From the NCBI GenBank assembly GCA_947683625.1, contig CANTUR010000009.1:4043501-4107500 (forward strand): a DNA stretch of 64,000 nt, read 5' to 3'. The position numbers and the translations under genes were made by a program. The notes beneath the pieces are model-generated. The model was not told the DNA's origin. It searched no databases and saw only the letters and a list, made by a program, of their open reading frames with translations. Shown here piece after piece: positions 1 through 11,355 of this stretch (its first letter is position 1; each line of letters starts with the position of its first letter). The DNA is from Mallotus nudiflorus. Lineage: Eukaryota; Streptophyta; Magnoliopsida; Malpighiales; Euphorbiaceae.

Positions 1-420
1 CTATTCTATTGGGGAGTGCTAGCACAGGATGTTTGGTGGCGAATGCCCTACTCACGACAGAAATCATTTAGAACTGAGTCAAGATACTCCCCCACCATTG
101 TCAGACTGCAAGACTTGGATTTTTCTTTGGTATTGCGTGGCCACCATTTTGTGTAAGGCCCAGAATGTGAAGCACACATCTCCCTTGTTTAAAAGTAGTA
201 ATACCCAAGTCATTTAGGTACATTCATCAATAAACGTTATGAAATATCTACCATATAGAGTAGGAATCCGAGCAAGTCCCCATACATCATAATGAATGGA
301 ATTAAATTTTTATTATAACTCAGTACATAAGAGATTCAGTGGCTTTTGGCCAATTCATAAATATCACACTTGAATTATGAGTTTGTGGTATTTAAAAATA
401 ATTTTGATTTTATTTGTCTA
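1..420 (-). pseudogene. copia integrase core (partial, broken)
   Basis: This is the N-terminal part of a Ty1/copia integrase, which inserts element cDNA into the host genome. On the minus strand I read an LQSDNGG motif near 90-113, which carries a catalytic Asp, and then a GI-HQ-SC-TPQQN block ending at the window edge. Both are hallmarks of the copia rve domain. An upstream segment reads YDVWGLARIPTLYGRYF, the usual start of the core. The reading frame shifts between blocks and has stops, including one just after the DNGGG block, so no functional protein is expected. The catalytic Glu lies outside the window. Confidence 0.85.
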
Positions 421-940
421 AGATAATGAAAAGAGAGATGACCTAGACAACGACGCCATAAGATAACTTGGTCTTTGGTCGAGCAACTTCTACCAACCCT
501 GTTGACTTGACTTCAATCTTGAATCACCATGCAAATCAAAATAGTATAACTTTCCACATTTAATACCAAAGCTAATAATCTGATGCATTACAATGTCCTG
601 AAATACACAATAATTAGGCAAAAATTTAAAAGTGAAATTTAAGGTTTCAATGATTTTGCTAACAAATAGTAGTTTAGAAGAAAGAGATAGAACAACTAGA
701 ACAGTATCTAGATAAAGAGAGTCAAATTTAGATATTGATCCTTCATTAAGTGACCAGTGCTATGCCTCCATTAGCTATCAAAATATTTTATTGGGTTGGT
801 AGGTGGATAGATGTAAGATGATGAGTGGAGTTTGTCATATGATCAGTAGCACTCGTATCAATAATCCATGTATTATTTTGAGTAAGATATATCATCCCTG
901 ATGTTGCATTAAGATCACCACTTGGTTTCGTACCACTAGA
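421..940 (-). pseudogene. copia protease motif and GAG-pre-integrase segment
   Basis: Around 810-900 the minus strand encodes NTWIIDTSATDHM, the copia aspartic protease active-site block, where DTGATDHM is usual; here the Gly after DT is Ser. About 350-400 bases further along the element, at 421-470, it encodes LWRRCLGHLSFHYL, which matches the LWHxRLGH core of the GAG-pre-integrase domain. Protease would cut the Gag-Pol polyprotein, and the GAG-pre-integrase zinc region precedes integrase. The stretch between the two blocks is frameshifted and holds stops. The identification rests on motif order and spacing. Confidence 0.85.
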
Positions 941-1029
941 GGTACCATTTTGTGCAATTGCAGCCTTTTTGAGCTTCTTACAAGGCTTTTTATTGAAATC
1001 CCACCATTATGGATATCCCATAATTTCAT

Positions 1030-1828
1030 AGCACCATTCCTTGGAATGTCCAAATTCACCACAATGAGTACAGGTGTATATGGACTTATTAGGTATTTTC
1101 CCTTTAAACTGCGGATGAGTTTGGGCAGTTATAAGTACCGCATGGTCTAGTAGTATCTTTGGCTCTTCCATCGTATAGCGCTGGTTGTGGTCCCTTTACA
1201 CATATGCTTAAATAGACTCGAGATCAACAGGTGGATCCTTCTGAAGTATTTCACTTTGAGCATTATTAAATTTTGAATCAAGCCCAACTAGGAAAATATG
1301 TGTTCGAAGCCTGGTAATGTGTTCATGGAGTGATACTACTCTATTAACATCTTCCCCTAGTGCATATGTCCGGGCATCAATTTCTTAAAATATCCTAACC
1401 AGTTCATTATAATATGCAGGTAATGGCTTACCATTTTGGCGTGTTGTGAATGATTTTTGGTTTAATTTGAATAGCTGAATTTTATCATATCCATCATAGA
1501 AGGTTTTTGAGACAGCATTCCATATCTCCTTAGTTGTTGAAAGGCGAATGAATCTTTGCATCAATGTTGGAATCATGGAGTCAATCAGCCAACTTTTGAC
1601 TCGATTATTATCAAGGAGCCAGGTCTCCAATGCTTTATCTCCTGCTAATGGCTTTAGCATAGTGCCATTAAGAAAGCTAGATTTATTTTTGGCTCCAATT
1701 ATCTGTGACCATAGAGTATAGTTTGTATCATCAAGAATAATTCATGTAGGAAAGGGAGAATTATCTTGAAGGGTTTGAATAAAATTGGGTGTTCCATGAG
1801 ATACGATGGATTTCTTTTTAGTGGTCAT
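1030..1828 (-). pseudogene. copia gag (UBN2-type) with zinc knuckle
   Basis: Gag would form the virus-like particle that packages element RNA. An ATG at 1826-1828 (minus strand), about 80 bases downstream of the PBS, opens a frame with an N-terminal DTNYTLW block, then ETWLLDNNRVKSWL and IWNAVSKTFYDGYDKIQLF, typical of the copia gag (UBN2/retrotran_gag) domain. Near 1037-1078 the frame reads C-TH-C-GEFG-H-SKEW-C, a complete CX2CX4HX4C knuckle for RNA binding. At least three in-frame stops (near 1745, 1385 and 1215) break it. The longest open stretch is 1385-1660. Confidence 0.9.
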
Positions 1829-1907
1829 GATTTTGAAGATTCTAATAATTCAAAAGAAAAAAGAAAAAATATGATTTCAAGAAAAAAAATTCAATTTCAA
1901 TGGATAT

Positions 1908-1919
1908 GCTCTGATACCA
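1908..1919 (-). promoter_or_regulatory. Primer binding site, tRNA-iMet type
   Basis: The minus strand reads TGGTATCAGAGC directly after the LTR end (CA), with no spacer. It is complementary to the 3' end of initiator methionine tRNA, the usual primer of plant copia elements. It fixes the inner LTR edge. Confidence 0.93.
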
Positions 1920-2129
1920 TGAAGAATAAAATTCAGAAAAAAAAAGAGAAAATTCAAAGGAAATGTTTTTTCATGATATTCAAAGAAGGGGAACAACCTA
2001 TATATATAAACATAATAATCCTAATCACAATCTAATTAGGAATAGAATAACATCCTAAATATAATAAAGAATTTATTACTAATTGTATACAAATATTTAC
2101 TTCCTAAAAAGATATTTACTTCCTTAACA
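1920..2129 (-). mobile_element. copia 5' LTR
   Basis: A 210 bp LTR that on the minus strand starts TGTTAAGGAAGTAAATA and ends TTCTTCA next to the PBS. It has the TG...CA ends and short length typical of plant copia LTRs. The 5 bp beyond it (2130-2134, AACTT) are the expected target duplication, but the partner lies outside the window. Confidence 0.85.
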
Positions 2130-3650
2130 ACTTATTGCCTCATCCATAATAATGTTAAAGCTTGTGCATCTTAGGAGTGCCAAACTATGCCCCCTTCTAA
2201 GAACTCTTCTTACTGTTGAAATATGTTGAATCATAAAACCAGTCAATTCAAGTAATTGCACAATTGCATGCAAAAAATAGGAAATGATTTGAAGTGACGA
2301 AGAAAACAAAAAATCTTTTATCTCCTGGTTTCTCTTCCTTGATTTCATGTCAATATGACTATAAGGTTCAATAATCTGATAGTTTGCTACTCTTATAGAA
2401 GAATGCTCCTCCTTAGAATGGAGATTGACTATTAAATACATAGACTATTTCAAAGAAGATTTAGACAAAACATCAATGCACATGAAAATTGCATGAAACA
2501 CCAATAAATGCATACTATATATGGCAAATACAATGTAGAAGATGGGCATGAGACATATAACATATAGATAAGCATTTCATCATAAGATCAAATAAAGCTT
2601 TTCACCATTTGTAACTACATTGTCATTTGCTCAAGAAAAATTTTTTGGCATTTAACTCATCCAAGGAAGAACATATTTCATGAGCTTGAATGACCTGTAG
2701 AAGTCAAAGCACACTTTTTTCCATACTCCATAAAAGTCTAAATTATAGGTCAAACCACAGCGATCAAGTAACTCAATGAACAAATTGTACTTTAATCACA
2801 TAAAAATTCAAGTCTGACTACTCTTCACTAAAATCCACTCTCCATCTTCTACCCATTGTCGTTGTCATCTTCCTCTTCCAAGATTTTCATCTTTCAATTC
2901 TTGGTAACTTCTTGACCACGTAGAGAGAGCCAGAAGCAATTGGAAGCATATATAATAACTATGGACATTATAGATCTCTATCTAATTACGAAAACAAAAG
3001 CCTCTATACTTCAAAATTCATAAAATCCTAGGAAAATATAAATAAGTAATCCATCACAGCTCAATATTAGTGATTGCAGTTTTATTTGATATCAACTCAC
3101 CCAAGAAATATGCAGAAACCAAAGCCTAATTCTTTGCTTACCCATAAAAATAAAAATTATGAGTAAAACCACAGTGGTCAAGTAGATCAATCCATGAAAT
3201 TGCATATAATAAAAAAAATGAATTACCACATAAAAATTTGAGACTGACCTTCTATTCTATTGTCCATTCTTCGTAGTTCTCAATTGCCATTATCGCCATC
3301 TTCTAATTCTACCATCATCATCTTCTTTTAACTCTTAGTTAATTCATTGCCATGAATTCTGTGCTAAGAGAAGCAAAAAGGAATTGGGAGCAAGTATAAT
3401 AACCACTGACATAGTGATATGCCTTCTTAAGTTTAATACAACAAGCCTCTGTACTTCAAAATTGAATTAATCAATCATTTGAAACTCATAAGAAAGGTTG
3501 CAACTATCCTCAGTTTAGTCCACTAGAAATACATACACCTCAAGAGCATATCTAAGACTGCTCTACAGCACTGCTAGCAGAAACAAAACCATAACAAAGT
3601 GACAAAATAAGACATAAAACTGATAATAAATAAAAATATAATAATTATTA
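2130..3650. other. Unassigned intergenic DNA
   Basis: I recognise no protein or RNA gene. A 105-codon open stretch on the minus strand at 2124-2441 has no motif I know and overlaps the copia LTR, so I do not call it. The only structure is the diverged tandem duplication listed separately. Confidence 0.6.
2735..3475. repeat. Old tandem duplication, about 410 bp period
   Basis: Two diverged copies lie head to tail, about 2735-3045 and 3150-3475. Shared blocks in order include AAACCACAG-G-TCAAGTA, CACATAAAAATT-AG-CTGAC, a CCATCTTC pyrimidine block, GAAGCA, AATTGG-AGCA, TATAATAAC and CCTCT-TACTTCAAAATT. Many substitutions and small indels show it is old. Neither copy codes for a recognisable protein. 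Confidence 0.75.
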
Positions 3651-6173
3651 TATAATATAGGTTCATTATATAGGTATTTCACACAGATGCTGAAATCGCT
3701 TTATATATAAATGCTAAAAACCATTTGTTTTATTGAAGGATCAAATAAAACCCTATTTAATCGCAACCTAAATCAATAATATCTCTATAGCCATATAGGC
3801 TCACTTAATTCCAAATTAATTCACTTATTCCATTTTGGACAGTAGTAGCCTCGAGACATTAAGTCAATCGAGCCCCAGTAGTCTCACTGTCAATGTGATT
3901 AGCCCTAAGACACTAAGTCAACTGAGTTCCAGCAACCACACTATTCAATCACATCAATCTCAAATCAATCATTCAATCATCTATCACCTCAAGTGATTCA
4001 TAACTCAACTCTAAATCTATTGCATCAGTACATACATGATCCTAGTGTTATGTATTAAGAAGCACGTTCTATTGATATCCTTCAAATAAAATCACACATA
4101 TTTATGGAAAATAATAAAATGCACAATTAAAATAAAGTGGCATACAATAAACAAGAATATACTAAAAATATACCAAAGGTATATTGAAAATATATCAAAT
4201 TTATATAACATGCATATACCAAAATAAACCATAAATATACCAAAGATATACTAAGTGTATATTGAAAATATACAAGCATATATATCAAAATATACTAAAA
4301 GTAAACCAAAAATATACCAAATCATTTAATAAATTAAATAACTTTTAAACATATAATGAAAATGTAAAATCCTTAATCATGCATCCTAAATGCAATGCAT
4401 ATATAGTATAATAACTCACATGTTTGCGCTCCTCGAGACTGACTCGACTGGCCCAGTCCAATAGGCCTTGGTCTTAGCGCAATTAAAAATATATATATAA
4501 TATCATAATAAACTTCTAACTTTACGCTTCTAGGATTACTATAGAAAAACTCGCTCAAAATTTCAAAACTATACTCGAACTGTTTGTCTTGTTTTACGAG
4601 AAATCTATCAAAAATTCAGCAGAGTCTCCTTTGTAAAATGAACATCTCCTTACAAAAGTAGGATCAATCATGCATAGAAAACACACTTTTAAAATCAAAA
4701 AACTCACCATCTTGGGTTGGGACCCTAAGCTGCACAAATTCTCAACTGATGTTCACAAATCACAAACCAACAATATTAAATAGTAAAATAATAAAAATCA
4801 TCAAAAATCCATAAAAATATTAAAAACCTTTATTTTCCAACTAAAACATAAAATTCTAGTTTTTAAATAATATTTGATAATAAAATTCATAAATGGAATA
4901 AAATTTCCATTTTACAATTAAATTAACATAAATTGCAAATGATTATTAAAATCACAATTTAACATCATAAAAATAACAAATTTCCCATTTAAGCTCAAAA
5001 TAATAAAAAAATTTATTATTTACATAATATTCCAAAATTATTACAAATTAACTAATAAAATCTCAAATATTGTACAATATTAATACAAACCAAATTTTCA
5101 AATAATTGAATTAAAATAGTTAAATTCACAATTAACTACATAAATTGTTTAATTATATAATAAAACTAGTTGAAAACCCATTTTATCACCAAAATAGTAA
5201 ATAATCTACTATTTGTATATAATTTTCAAAAATTAGTATTAATTAGTCAAAAATAGTAAATAATTTTTTAAAATCATTTTAATACCAATTATTATTTCAA
5301 AATCATTTAAAACATATAATTTAACCATGATTTCATCAAATACACATAATTAACCTATATAATAAAAAATTACATAATATAAATAATGTCCTAAAAAATT
5401 ATATAAAATCACCAAAATTATTTTATCAATATATAATATTCTAACATTACTAAAAATATATAATTAACCAATATTTTCAAAAAAAATATATAACTTTAAC
5501 CCAAAATTCCAATATATACATAATACAAAAATATTATTAAAAATTATATAATATTCTAAAAAATTATTTTCTCAACACTAAAATTAATATCAACATATAA
5601 TAACACTAAATTAATCAAATTCATAATTAAAATAATTAATTAACAAAAATTCAATAATTAATAATAAAATAATCAAAAATTAACCAAAATTCAAATAAAG
5701 TCCAAAAATTAAAAAAAAAATATTTCTAAGGAGATTAAGCTACTAGGATCAACATTTGTTAAGGAAGTTTCCAAGAATCAATAAGATTCAACCTAAAAAA
5801 AATGGAAACCCTAATAGCCATAAACCAAAAACTAAGAAAAACTCACAAATGGAGAACTATGAGCTTGAATGGAGCTTGGATTTGACTTCCTCATAGCTTA
5901 GGTACTCGAACGGCACTAGGAAGATGAGCTGTGGTGGCCGGAGGAGGGAGAGACGGTGAGAACACACCTTGCTGTCGCTGCTGCTCCTTACTAGTTTTTC
6001 TGACGTCGAGAGGAAAAAGAAAGGATGAGGTGAGGATGGCGGAGGAGAGATGATGGAGGGAGAGTGGTTAGGTGGCATCCAGCGAAGAGGTAGAAGAGGC
6101 ACACTAATGAGAGAGTAATGGGATGAAATGCAAAGGAATGGAAGGTGATGATCCTTTGACTTTACTTCTCTTC

Positions 6174-6255
<82 letters not shown>

Positions 6256-6425
6256 ATACACACACATGACACACACATGCTAACAATTTAATAATATAAT
6301 ATTACCAATTGAAAATAATAATATTAATAATACTAGTAACAACAAATAAAATAATAATAATAACAATAATAGTAATATACATGCATAATAGTAACACTAG
6401 TAATAATAATAAAAATAATGATAAT
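3650..6425 (-). mobile_element. Solo LTR 0 (gypsy-like family), main segment
   Basis: This is the outermost and oldest LTR of the nest, read on the minus strand. Its 5' part is at 30502-30682, beyond the insertions. It matches LTR 1 along its length: for example 4380-4560 reverse-complemented aligns with 8341-8480 (GACC-AGTGGAC-GGCC-GTCGAG-AGTCTC, then GTGAGTT and a TGCATTTA-GATGCATG block). The 4020-4080 stretch matches 29540-29610. Its 3' end near 3650 lacks the GTCGTGACA terminus, so about 0.37 kb appears lost. No internal retrotransposon sequence is attached. Confidence 0.8.
6177..6252. repeat. (TA)n microsatellite inside LTR 0
   Basis: A pure TA dinucleotide run. In the LTR's own orientation it lies just upstream of a GC-richer, Pro/Ser/Leu-rich stretch, the same place where LTR 2 has (TA)n and LTR 1 has (TG/CA)n. 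Translation across it gives only a YIYIYI artefact. Confidence 0.95.
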
Positions 6426-6773
6426 TGTAATAACCCTTATTTTTAAATTATTTTAATATAAATGGAGATATGTAGAGTTAATAAATGTAAAAGTTATATT
6501 TATTTAGTTTATTATTTGTGATTAATAATTATTATTTTATGATTAAATTATATTTCTATGTCAATATTTATTTTTAGAAACTTATTATTTTAAAAATTTA
6601 AATTGCATTATTGATATTTTTTATTTTAGATAGTATTATTCTAATAATATTAGTTTCAGTGCATTATTATTTCTAAAATTTACATTATTGGTATTATTAA
6701 GCTATTTAATAAATGTGGTTTATATTAATGTAATTTTTAAGTGTTATTTTATGTGTATATTACTGTGTGATGT

Positions 6774-6805
6774 GTGTGTGTCTATACACACACACACACA
6801 CACAT
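6774..6805. repeat. (TG)n/(CA)n microsatellite in LTR 1
   Basis: A short TG run is followed at once by an ACAC run, making a near-palindromic dinucleotide tract. It sits at the LTR position occupied by (TA)n in the two related LTRs. Confidence 0.85.
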
Positions 6806-8820
6806 ACACATTTACAAAACAAAGAATAAAAAACACAAACACAGTATGCTTCATCCCCTCCCCACACACTGCCATTTGATTTCTTCATCGTTGGTGTGCC
6901 TCTGTTGCCTCCGGCTAGCCACCATCTTCTTCCCCATCGCTGTTTGCACATTGAAGCATCACCAACGGCAGTAAAAACAGCAGCAGCGACAGTAAAAACA
7001 GCAGTAGTGGCAGTAAGAGGTTTTCTTGCCATTCTTCCTCCTCTTGCCACCATAGCTCGTCATTCTGGTGCTAGTTCACTCCTGAGTTGTGAGGAAGACG
7101 ATTCCAATCTTTGTTCAAGCTCTAACATAATCGTTTGTGAGTTTTGTTGATTTTTCAATTTTGAGCTATTAGGGTTTTTGTTTTTGATTGATTTTTGGTT
7201 GATTTTTTAAAACTTCCTTTACAAAATTTAATCCTTATTGCTTAATCTCCATGAATTTTTTTTTTTGAATTTTTGGAATTTATTTGAATTTTGATGAAAT
7301 TTTTATTATTTTATTATTTATTGAATTTTCGTAAATTAATTATTTAAATTATGAATTTGGTTAATTTGGTGTTATTATAATTTGTTATTAATTTTAGTGT
7401 GGAGAAAATCATTTTTGAGAATATTATGTCATTTTTAAGAATATTTTTATATTATGTGAATATTGAAAAATTAGGTTAAATATGTATTTTTTTTGAAATT
7501 ATTGGTTAAATATATGTTTTAGATAATATTAGTATAATATATGTTGATAGAATAATTTTAATGATTTTATATAATTTTTGAGGAAATTATTTAGTATTAT
7601 GTGTATTTTGAATTATTAGGGTTATTGTGTAATTTTGTTAAAATTATAGTTAAATATTATCTTTTAATTGGTTTTAGAATTATTTAAGGTAATAAAATGA
7701 TTTTTTATAAATTATTTACTATTTTTAACTAATTAATACTAATTTTTGAAAATTATTTTCAAATAATATATTTTTTACTAAATTGGTAATTAAATGGGTT
7801 TTTAATAACTTTTAATATTTATTTAGGCTATTTAAGCTATTTGAATATATAAAGTGAATTTTTACTAATTTATATGGAATTATTGGAAATTTTGGTTTTT
7901 TATATTATTATATTATTATTTTGGAATTTTTATTTAATTATTGTGAAATTAATTATATTTAGTGTTTTAATGTTTAAATATGCTATATTTTGATATTTTG
8001 AGGATATATGTGGAAATTATTGATTTTTAATATATTTTTATATTAAATGCATTTTTGGTGGAATTGTGGACTTCGGTTGGGAATTGTATAGTTCGAAGTC
8101 CCAACTGAAGGTGTTGTGAATTCTATTTCTAAAAGTGTGTTTTTCATACTGAACTGGCTCTATTTTTTAGTAAAGAGATGTCTGTTTTTCAAAAGAGGTT
8201 CTGCCGAATTTTTGGTAGAATTCTCATAAAATGTGACATCGGGTTGATCCTGAAATTCAGTGTATGTCTGAGTTTTTAATTCTTCATAGAGTTTTCTTTT
8301 AGAAATTCTTAGAACCTTCAGTTAGATTTATTCTAATTTTATTATGATTTTATTATATAGTTACACCGAGATCGAGACCTAGTGGACCAGGCCCGTCGAG
8401 CTAGTCTCAAGAAGTGCAAACTTGTGAGTTCTAATTTTATGTATACATTGCATTTATGATGCATGTTTAGCATATATACATGTTCTTATCTGTATATATT
8501 CATAAATTTTTCATAAAATGTTTAAGTATAATTGTAATAACCCAAATATTTTAAATTATTTATATAAATATAGAGGTTTTCAACGATATTAATTATCTTT
8601 ATTTTATATTGTTATAATTGAGATATTAAAATTATTATATTTAAGTACAAAATTTAAAATTTTGTTAAGAGCTATTAATATTATTATTTTTACATCATTT
8701 TATTTGTATGCACATACATTATTATTTTAATTGTCCTAATATTTTATACATAGCATTATTATTGTTTATTATTATTATTTATAGTATTATTTTAACTAGT
8801 GCTAGTATTATTATTATTGT

Positions 8821-8822
<2 letters not shown>

Positions 8823-8874
<52 letters not shown>
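8823..8874. repeat. (TA)n microsatellite in LTR 2
   Basis: An uninterrupted TA run a little upstream of a pyrimidine-rich, GC-richer segment (8970-9240). It is at the same relative place as the tracts in LTR 0 and LTR 1. Confidence 0.95.
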
Positions 8875-8877
<3 letters not shown>

Positions 8878-10734
8878 TACTTTAACTACTCTAAATATAT
8901 GTATATATATAAGTATTTTTTAGACCAAAAGTTGGTCAAAAGCCTTCTTATACAGGTTAACAAAAATTTTCTTCCCCTTCCTTACTATTTTCTTCTCTTC
9001 TTCCTCTATCACTCGCTCCTTTTCTGCGTGCATCAGACCATCCCTTCCTCCCATCAGCTGCTTCTTCTCCTTCTTACTGTCTAAACCGAAGCCATCACCC
9101 TGCTCTTCCTCCTTCCTCATGCGAGAAGACAGCAGCAGCAACAACAACGTGCAGAAACAACAGCAACAATGTGCAAAGACAACAATAGTAGGAGTAGCAG
9201 TAGGAATGGCAACAACAGTAGCCTTCTTTCTCTTGAGCTTGGCTTAGTTTAGGTGAGTTTTAGGTTAGTTAGTTTTAATTTGTTGTTAGTTGATTTAGTT
9301 GTTTGTTAGTTGATTTTAGTTAGTTTTTAGGTTGATTTTTTATTTTGTTAATTATGAATTATTGGTTTAAATTATGCATAAATTTTATTTTTATTATTTG
9401 GTTAATTTGGGTTGATCTATACATATATTGATTGATCTAAATAATTTGGGGTTGATTTTTGGTTAAGGGTGTATAAAAAATGATTTAGATTAATTAAATT
9501 GATTTTTTGGAATTTTGTATATTTATTTGGATATTTTAAGTTTTATGTATATTTTGTTAATGTTATTAATTTATTTATTTTTGGTTGAATATTTGAGTTA
9601 TTTATGGTTAATAAGTTAAGTTACTAATTTTAGTTTGAATAAAATAATTTTTGATGATTTATTTAAATTTTTGGGGATTTATTATGTTTATGTGAATATT
9701 GGAATTTGGGGGTAATTATGTAATTTGGTTGAAAATATAGTTAACTTATATTTTAAATGGTTTTAGAATTTTATTGAGTATTAGAATAATTTTTATAAAT
9801 TAACTACTATTTTTAATTAATTAACTCTAATTTTTGAAAATTATATTCAAAATCAAAGTTATTTATTGTTTTTGTGATTTAAATGAATTTTTAATTAATA
9901 TTATAGTATATTTAAACTATTTGAACAATTAAAGTTTGAATTTGCCTATACTATGTAGAATATTTGGAAAATTGGGTTTTTATTAATATTATATTATTAT
10001 TTGGGATTTTATTAAATTATAGTGAAAAATAATTTTATTTAGTGTTTTGAAAATTGAATAAATTATATTATGATTTATTATTAATTTTTATAGTTTTTGG
10101 TGATTTTATTATAATAATATTTAATATTTGCTTATTTGTATTTTTGTGAACCTCGGTTGGGAATTGTGTAATTTGGAGTCCCAACCCGAGGTGTTGAGCT
10201 ACTGTGGAATTTTGAAGTGTGTTTACTTGTAGGATTGACTCTACTTTGGTAGAGGGATATCCGTTTTACAGAGAAAACTCTGCTAAATTTTTGGTAGATT
10301 TCTTATAAAATGTGACACCGAGTCAATCCCAAACTTGTTATTCTGAGTTCGAGTCTTCCTTAGAAACTAAAGAAGTTAGGTTTCTATTTTCTGATTGTCA
10401 TTTTCCTTTTCTGTCTTTTAGCCGCCTCTCTGGTCGCGTCTACCAGTCGAGGTTAGACACGATGTATTAAAGGAGCACCTTTATCTTGTACGTTAGTATT
10501 TGATTTGAGTATCGAATTTTTAATTTAAATCATATTAAATTCTTGTGAATTTAATTTTATAAGATTCTAGTCAACATTTTTTTATATGATATTGCATGAT
10601 TTAATTTATAGTTAATTTAATTTATTGTAATTTTTCTTATTTTATTTATTTGCAATTATTTTAAATAAACCACGGTAGAACGAGCTATCTGATGGGTTTC
10701 ATCAGGACCATATGCACACCGGTAATATATATGA

Positions 10735-11025
10735 TTATATTAATTATATTACTGGGGCCGATGGTTTGGTGATGCTTTGCTCTTGGACACCGTCAGTAGT
10801 ATAATATTTTTTTATTTAATAAATACTAGGGCCGAAGGTTTGGTGATGTTTTGCTCTCGGACATTGCCAGTATAGTTAGATTAATATTCATTTAATCACT
10901 GGGGCCAATGGTTTGGTGATGCTTTGCTCACAGATACCACCAGTGATATTGGATTAAGTGATGTGACTGTAGCTATGTATCATGGTGATGCTTTGCTCTC
11001 GGGATCCAACAGTCTTAGATATAAG
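10735..11025 (+). repeat. Tandem array in LTR 2, about 87 bp period
   Basis: Four imperfect units each contain a GGTGATG-TTTGCTC core. The first three begin ACTGGGGCC or CTAGGGCC and end CAGT or CCAGT, so each unit can form a small dyad (ACTGG...CCAGT). LTR 1 has a different short duplication at the corresponding place (29640-29790), and LTR 0 has one at 3838-3955. Confidence 0.85.
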
Positions 11026-11355
11026 TGAGTCGATTGATTGTTTAAAAATTGATAAATCGGGTTCTATCTAAATTTTATATTGAAATGTTTTAAGAAGCAT
11101 TTAAAATTTAATTCTTTTAAGAAGCATTTAAAAATTTAATTCTTTCCTTTAAAAATGGATTTCTTATATTTATATCAAATGATTTGAATAAGTTATAAAT
11201 ATATTATATTTCCATAAAAATTTATTTTAAAGGAGATTTTCAAACTGCATTCATTTCTTTATTAACTTAATCAGTGAGGTCTAACTTCCCATAACTTTTT
11301 TTTCATGAGTTTGGGAATTTCCAGTTAGGCCTACTTCTCTTTGTCGTGTAGCTTC

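Larger units (their letters stand above)
1..1919 (-). mobile_element. Ty1/copia retrotransposon internal region (partial)
   Basis: Reading the minus strand from 1919 down to 1 gives PBS, gag, a zinc knuckle, a protease motif, a GAG-pre-integrase segment and the start of the integrase core. Integrase before RT is the Ty1/copia order. The element leaves the window at position 1, so RT, RNase H and the 3' LTR are not seen. Stops and frame changes show it is dead. Confidence 0.9.

Noticed and set aside
2124..2441. 105-codon open frame next to the copia LTR
   Set aside because: No recognised motif, overlaps the LTR end, and AT-rich chance frames of this length are expected in 64 kb.
5857..6276. 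139-codon open frame rich in Tyr-Ile repeats
   Set aside because: It is produced by the (TA)n microsatellite in LTR 0 and the rest is LTR leader-like sequence; no conserved counterpart in the sister LTRs.
6760..7150. Ala/Pro/Leu-rich open frames on both strands in LTR 1
   Set aside because: They sit in the GC-richer part of an LTR; the sister LTRs do not keep the frame and no domain is seen.
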